A DNA stretch of 64,000 bases. It comes from Aspidapion aeneum (taxonomy: Eukaryota > Arthropoda > Insecta > Coleoptera > Brentidae). Below the pieces are notes generated by a model, which was not told the origin of the DNA, did not search any database, and saw nothing but the letters and a program-made list of their open reading frames with translations. The DNA lies in NCBI GenBank assembly GCA_963576565.1, contig OY755039.1, forward strand, positions 69,816,886-69,880,885, written 5' to 3'. The position numbers and the translations under genes were made by a program. This document shows positions 60,001 through 64,000 of the stretch, one piece after another (the first letter of the stretch is position 1; every line of letters starts with the position of its first letter).

Positions 60001-63000
60001 TATTTAATTGGATTGCTTTAAAGAGTATAAATATGTATTCAAATATATAGAAAATGAATACTTGAAAAGTTCATTCAATTGTATTGATAAAGGAAGGTAT
60101 TGAAAAGTATTCAACGGGATAAATAATGAATTCATAAAAAGTCATTTAAATGGATTGTTCTATAGCGTATTAGTATGTATTCAAATGTATTAAAAATGAA
60201 TCCTTTTATGTTTATTCGGTTGTTTTGAGAAAGGAAGGAATTAAAAATTATTCATTGGTATAAATAATCATTACAAAAAAAGGTATTTAATTGGATTGCT
60301 TTAAAGAGTATAAATATGTATTCAAATATATAGAAAATGAATACTCGAAAGGTCATTCAATTGTATTGATAAAGGAAGGTATTGAAAAGTATTCAACGGG
60401 ATAAATAATGAATTCATAAAAAGTCATTTAAATGGATTGTTCTACAGCGTATTAGTATGTATTCAAATGTATTAAAAATGAATCCTCCTATGTTTATTCG
60501 GTTGCATTGAGAAAGGAAGGAATTAAAAAGTATTCATTGGTATAAATAATGATTACATAAAAAGGTATTTAATTGGATTGCTTTAAAGAGTATAAATATG
60601 TATTCAAATATATAGAAAATGAATACTTGAAAAGTTCATTCAATTGTAATGATAAAGGAAGGTATTGAAAAATATTCAACGATATAAATAATGAATTCAT
60701 AAAAAGTCATTTAAATGGATTGTTTTATAGCGTATTAGTATGTATTCAAATGTATTAAAAATGAATCCTTTTATGTTTTTTCGGTTGTATTGAGAAAGGA
60801 AGGAATTAAAAAGTATTCATTGGTATAAATAATGATTACATAAAAAGGTATTTAATTGGATTGCTTTAAAGAGTATAAATATGTATTCAAATATATAGAA
60901 AATGAATACTTGAAAAGTGCATTCAATTGTATTGATAAAGGAAGGTATTGCAAAGTATTCAACGGGATAAATAATGAATTCATAAAAAGTCATTTAAATG
61001 GATTGTTTTATAGCGTATAAGTATGTATTCAGATGTATTAAAAATGAATCCTTTTATGTTTATTCGGTTGTATTGAGAAAGGAAGGAATTCAAAAGTATT
61101 CATTGGTATAAATAATGATTACATAAAAAGGTATTTAATTGGATTGCTTTAAAGAGTATAAATATGTATTCAAATATATAGAAAATGAATACCTGAAAAG
61201 TTCATTCAATTGTATTGATAAAGGAAGGTATTGCAAAGTATTCAACGGGATAAATAATGAATTCATAAAAAGTCATTTAAATGGATTTTTCTATAGCGTA
61301 TTAGTATGTATTCAAATGTATTAAAAATGAATCCTTCTATGTTTATTCGGTTGCATTGAGAAAGGAAGGATTTAAAAAGTATTCATTGGTATAAATAATG
61401 ATTACATAAAAAGGTATTTAATTGGATTGTTTTAAAGAGTATAAATATGTATTCAAATATATAGAAAATGAATACCTGAAAAGTTCATTCAATTGTATTG
61501 ATAAAGGAAGGTATTGAAAAGTATTCAACGGTATAAATAATGAATTCATAAAAAGTCATTTAAATGGATTGTTTTATAGCGTATTAGTATGTATTCAGAT
61601 GTTTTAAAAATGAATCCTTTTATGTTTATTCGGTTGTATTGAGATGAAGGAAGGAATTAAAAAGTATTCATTGGTATAAATAATGATTACATAAAAAGGT
61701 CTTTAATTGTTTTGCTTTAAAGGGTATAAATATGTATTCAAATACATAGAAAATGAATACTTGAAAAGTGCATTTAATTGTATTGATAAAGAAAGGTATT
61801 GAAAAGTATTCAACGGGATAAATAATGAATTCATAAAAAGTGATTTAAATGGATTGTTCTATAGCGTATTAGTGTGTATTTAAATGTATTAGAAATGAAT
61901 CCTTCTATGTTTATTCGGTTGCATTGAGAAAGGAAGGAATTAAAAAGTATTCATTGATATAAATAATGATTACATAAAAAGGCATTTAATTGGATTGCTT
62001 TAAAGAGTATAAATATGTATTCAAATATATAGAAAATGAATACTTGAAAAGTTCATTCAATTGTATTGATAAAGGAAGGTATTGGAAAGTATTCAACGGG
62101 ATAAATAATGAATTCATAAAACGTCATTTAAATGGATTGTTCTATAGCGTATTAGTATGTATTCAAATGTATTAAAAATGAATCCTTCTATGTTTATTCG
62201 GTTGCATTGAGGAAGGAAGGAATTAAAAAGTATTCATTGGTATAAATAATGATTACATAAAAAGGTATTTAATTGGATTGTTTTAAAGAGTATAAATATG
62301 TATTCAAATATATAGAAAATGAATACCTGAAAAGTTCATTCAATTGTATTGATAAAGGAAGGTATTGAAAAGTATTCAACGGTATAAATAATGAATTCAT
62401 AAAAAGTCATTTAAATGGATTGTTTTATAGCGTATTAGTATGTATTCAGATGTATTAAAAATGAATCCTTTTATGTTTATTCGGTTTTATTGAGAAAGGA
62501 AGGAATTAAAAAGTATTCATTGATATAAATAATGATTACATAAAAAGGTATGTAATTGGATTGCTTTAGATAGTATAAATATGTATTCAAATATATAGAA
62601 AATGAATACTTGAAAAGTTCATTCAATTGTATTGATAAAGGAAGGTATTGAAAAGTATTCAACGGTATAAATAATGAATTCATAAAAAGTCATTTAAATG
62701 GGTTGTTTTATAGCGTATTCGTATGTATTCAGATGTATTAAAAATGAATCCTTTTATGTTTATTCGGTTGTATTGAGAAAGGAAGGAATTAAAACGTATT
62801 CATTGGTATAAATAATGATTACATATAAAGGTATGTAATGGGATTGCTTTAAATAGTATAAATATGTATTCAAATATATAGAAAATGAATACTTGAAAAG
62901 TTCATTCAATTGTATTGATAAAGGAAGGTATTGAAAAGTATTCAACGGAATAAATAATGAATTCATAAAAAGTCATTTAAATGGATTGTTCTATAGCGTA

Positions 63001-64000
63001 TTAGTATGTATTCAAATGTATTAAAAATGAATCCGTCTATGTTTATTCGGTTGTATTGAGAAAGGAAGGAAATAAAAAGTATTCATTGGTATAAATAATG
63101 ATTACATAAAAATGTATTTAATTGGATTGCTTTAAAGAGTATAAATATGTATTCTAATATATAGAAAATGAATACTTGAAAAGTTCATTCAATTGTATTG
63201 ATAAAGGAAGGTATTAAAAAGTATTCAACGGGATAAATAATGAGTTCATAAAAATTCATTTAAATGGATTGTTCTATAGCGTATTAGTATGTATTCAAAT
63301 GTATTAAAAATGAATCCGTCTATGTTTATTCGGTTGTATTGAGAAGGGAAGGAATTAAAAAGTATTCATTAATATAAATATTGATTACATAAAACGGTAT
63401 TTAATTGGATTGCTTTAAAGGGTATAAATATGTATTCAAATATGTAGAAAATGAATACTTGAAAAGTTCATTCAATTGTATTGATAAAGGAAGGTATTGA
63501 AAATTATCCAACGGGATAAATAATGAATTCATAAAAAGTCATTTAAATGGATTGTTCTATAGCGTATTAGTATGTATTCAAATGTATTAAAAATGAATCC
63601 TTGTATGTTTATTCGGTTGTTTTGAGAAAGGAAGGAATTAAAAATTATTCATTGGTATAAATATTCATTACAAAAAAGGTATTTAATTGGATTGCTTTAA
63701 AGAGTATAAATATGTATTCAAATATATAGAAAATGAATACCTGAAAAGTTCATTCAATTGTATTGATAAAGGAAGGTATTGAAAAGTATTCAACGGGATA
63801 AATAATGAATTCAGAAAAAGTCATTTAAATGGATTGTTCTATAGCGTATTAGTATGTATTCAAATGTATTAAAAATGAATCCTTCTATATTTATTCGGTT
63901 GCATTGAGAAAGGAAGGAATTAAAAAGTATTCATTGGTATAAATAATGATTACATAAAAAGGTATTTAATTGGATTGTTTTAAAGGGTATAAATATGTAT
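54069..64000. repeat. 283-bp satellite array, block 4 (about 35 units)
   Basis: Starts in the middle of a unit (TGTTCTATAGCGTATTAG, the A/B boundary), about 115 bp out of phase with the end of block 3, and runs off the right edge. It is rich in a variant pair (AAAACGGTATTTAATTGG with AAAGGGTATAAATATG, then GAAAATTATTCAACGGG, CCTTGTATG and AATCATTACAAAAAAAGG) near 55310, 57020, 57590, 59700 and 63390. Short ORFs of about 61 codons near 61139 and 61990 are chance readings of units. No genes are seen. Confidence 0.97.

Noticed and set aside
1..64000. A bacterial or phage origin or defence system
   Set aside because: No operons, ribosome-binding sites or bacterial gene families are seen. LINE, BEL/Pao and Gypsy elements and satellite DNA all point to an animal genome.

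Overview
The window is an insect-like (at least arthropod) heterochromatic satellite block invaded by three retroelements. About 41 kb of the 64 kb is one tandem satellite with a unit of about 283 bp and about 78% A+T (counted on one half-unit). The unit is itself an old dimer of two diverged halves of about 140 and 143 bp. No host protein gene, tRNA, rRNA or CRISPR is visible. The arthropod assignment rests on the element types (a jockey/CR1-like LINE, a BEL/Pao element and a Ty3/Gypsy element resembling the Osvaldo/Ulysses/Woot group from memory). A beetle is possible but not demonstrated.

Layout: satellite 1-5397; 5'-truncated LINE carrying the reverse transcriptase end of ORF2, 5398-6884 (+); satellite 6885-22025; complete BEL/Pao element 22026-28868 (- strand) with two 480-bp LTRs that look identical, an ATATG target duplication and one intact 1754-codon Gag-Pol ORF; satellite 28874-39590; degraded Ty3/Gypsy element 39591-54068 (+); satellite 54069-64000.

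The Gypsy element is the most unusual object. A purine tract after pol is followed by TGTAACG, which implies a 3' LTR of about 3.15 kb (50915-54068). The left LTR keeps only its last 1.19 kb and joins satellite directly. A tRNA-Lys-like primer binding site follows the left LTR, and two further PBS-like motifs lie inside the LTR end at about 30-bp spacing, which suggests fossil PBSs absorbed into U5. A T-rich leader of about 5.1 kb precedes gag. The coding region carries two in-frame TAG codons, two single-base frameshifts outside the gag-pro overlap, and a lost integrase zinc-ligand cysteine. The LTR also contains a chain of splice-like signals.

The three insertions date differently. The BEL LTRs are identical by eye and the ORF is intact, so it is very young. 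The Gypsy LTR copies differ at about 15 substitutions and 3 small indels over 1.19 kb, so it is older. The LINE fragment is still open. Junctions of all three elements fall in the same stretch of about 20 bp of the 283-bp satellite unit. The satellite also shows block duplications of 1.0, 1.13 and 2.5 kb, and an approximately 4 kb block repeated about 17.8 kb away.
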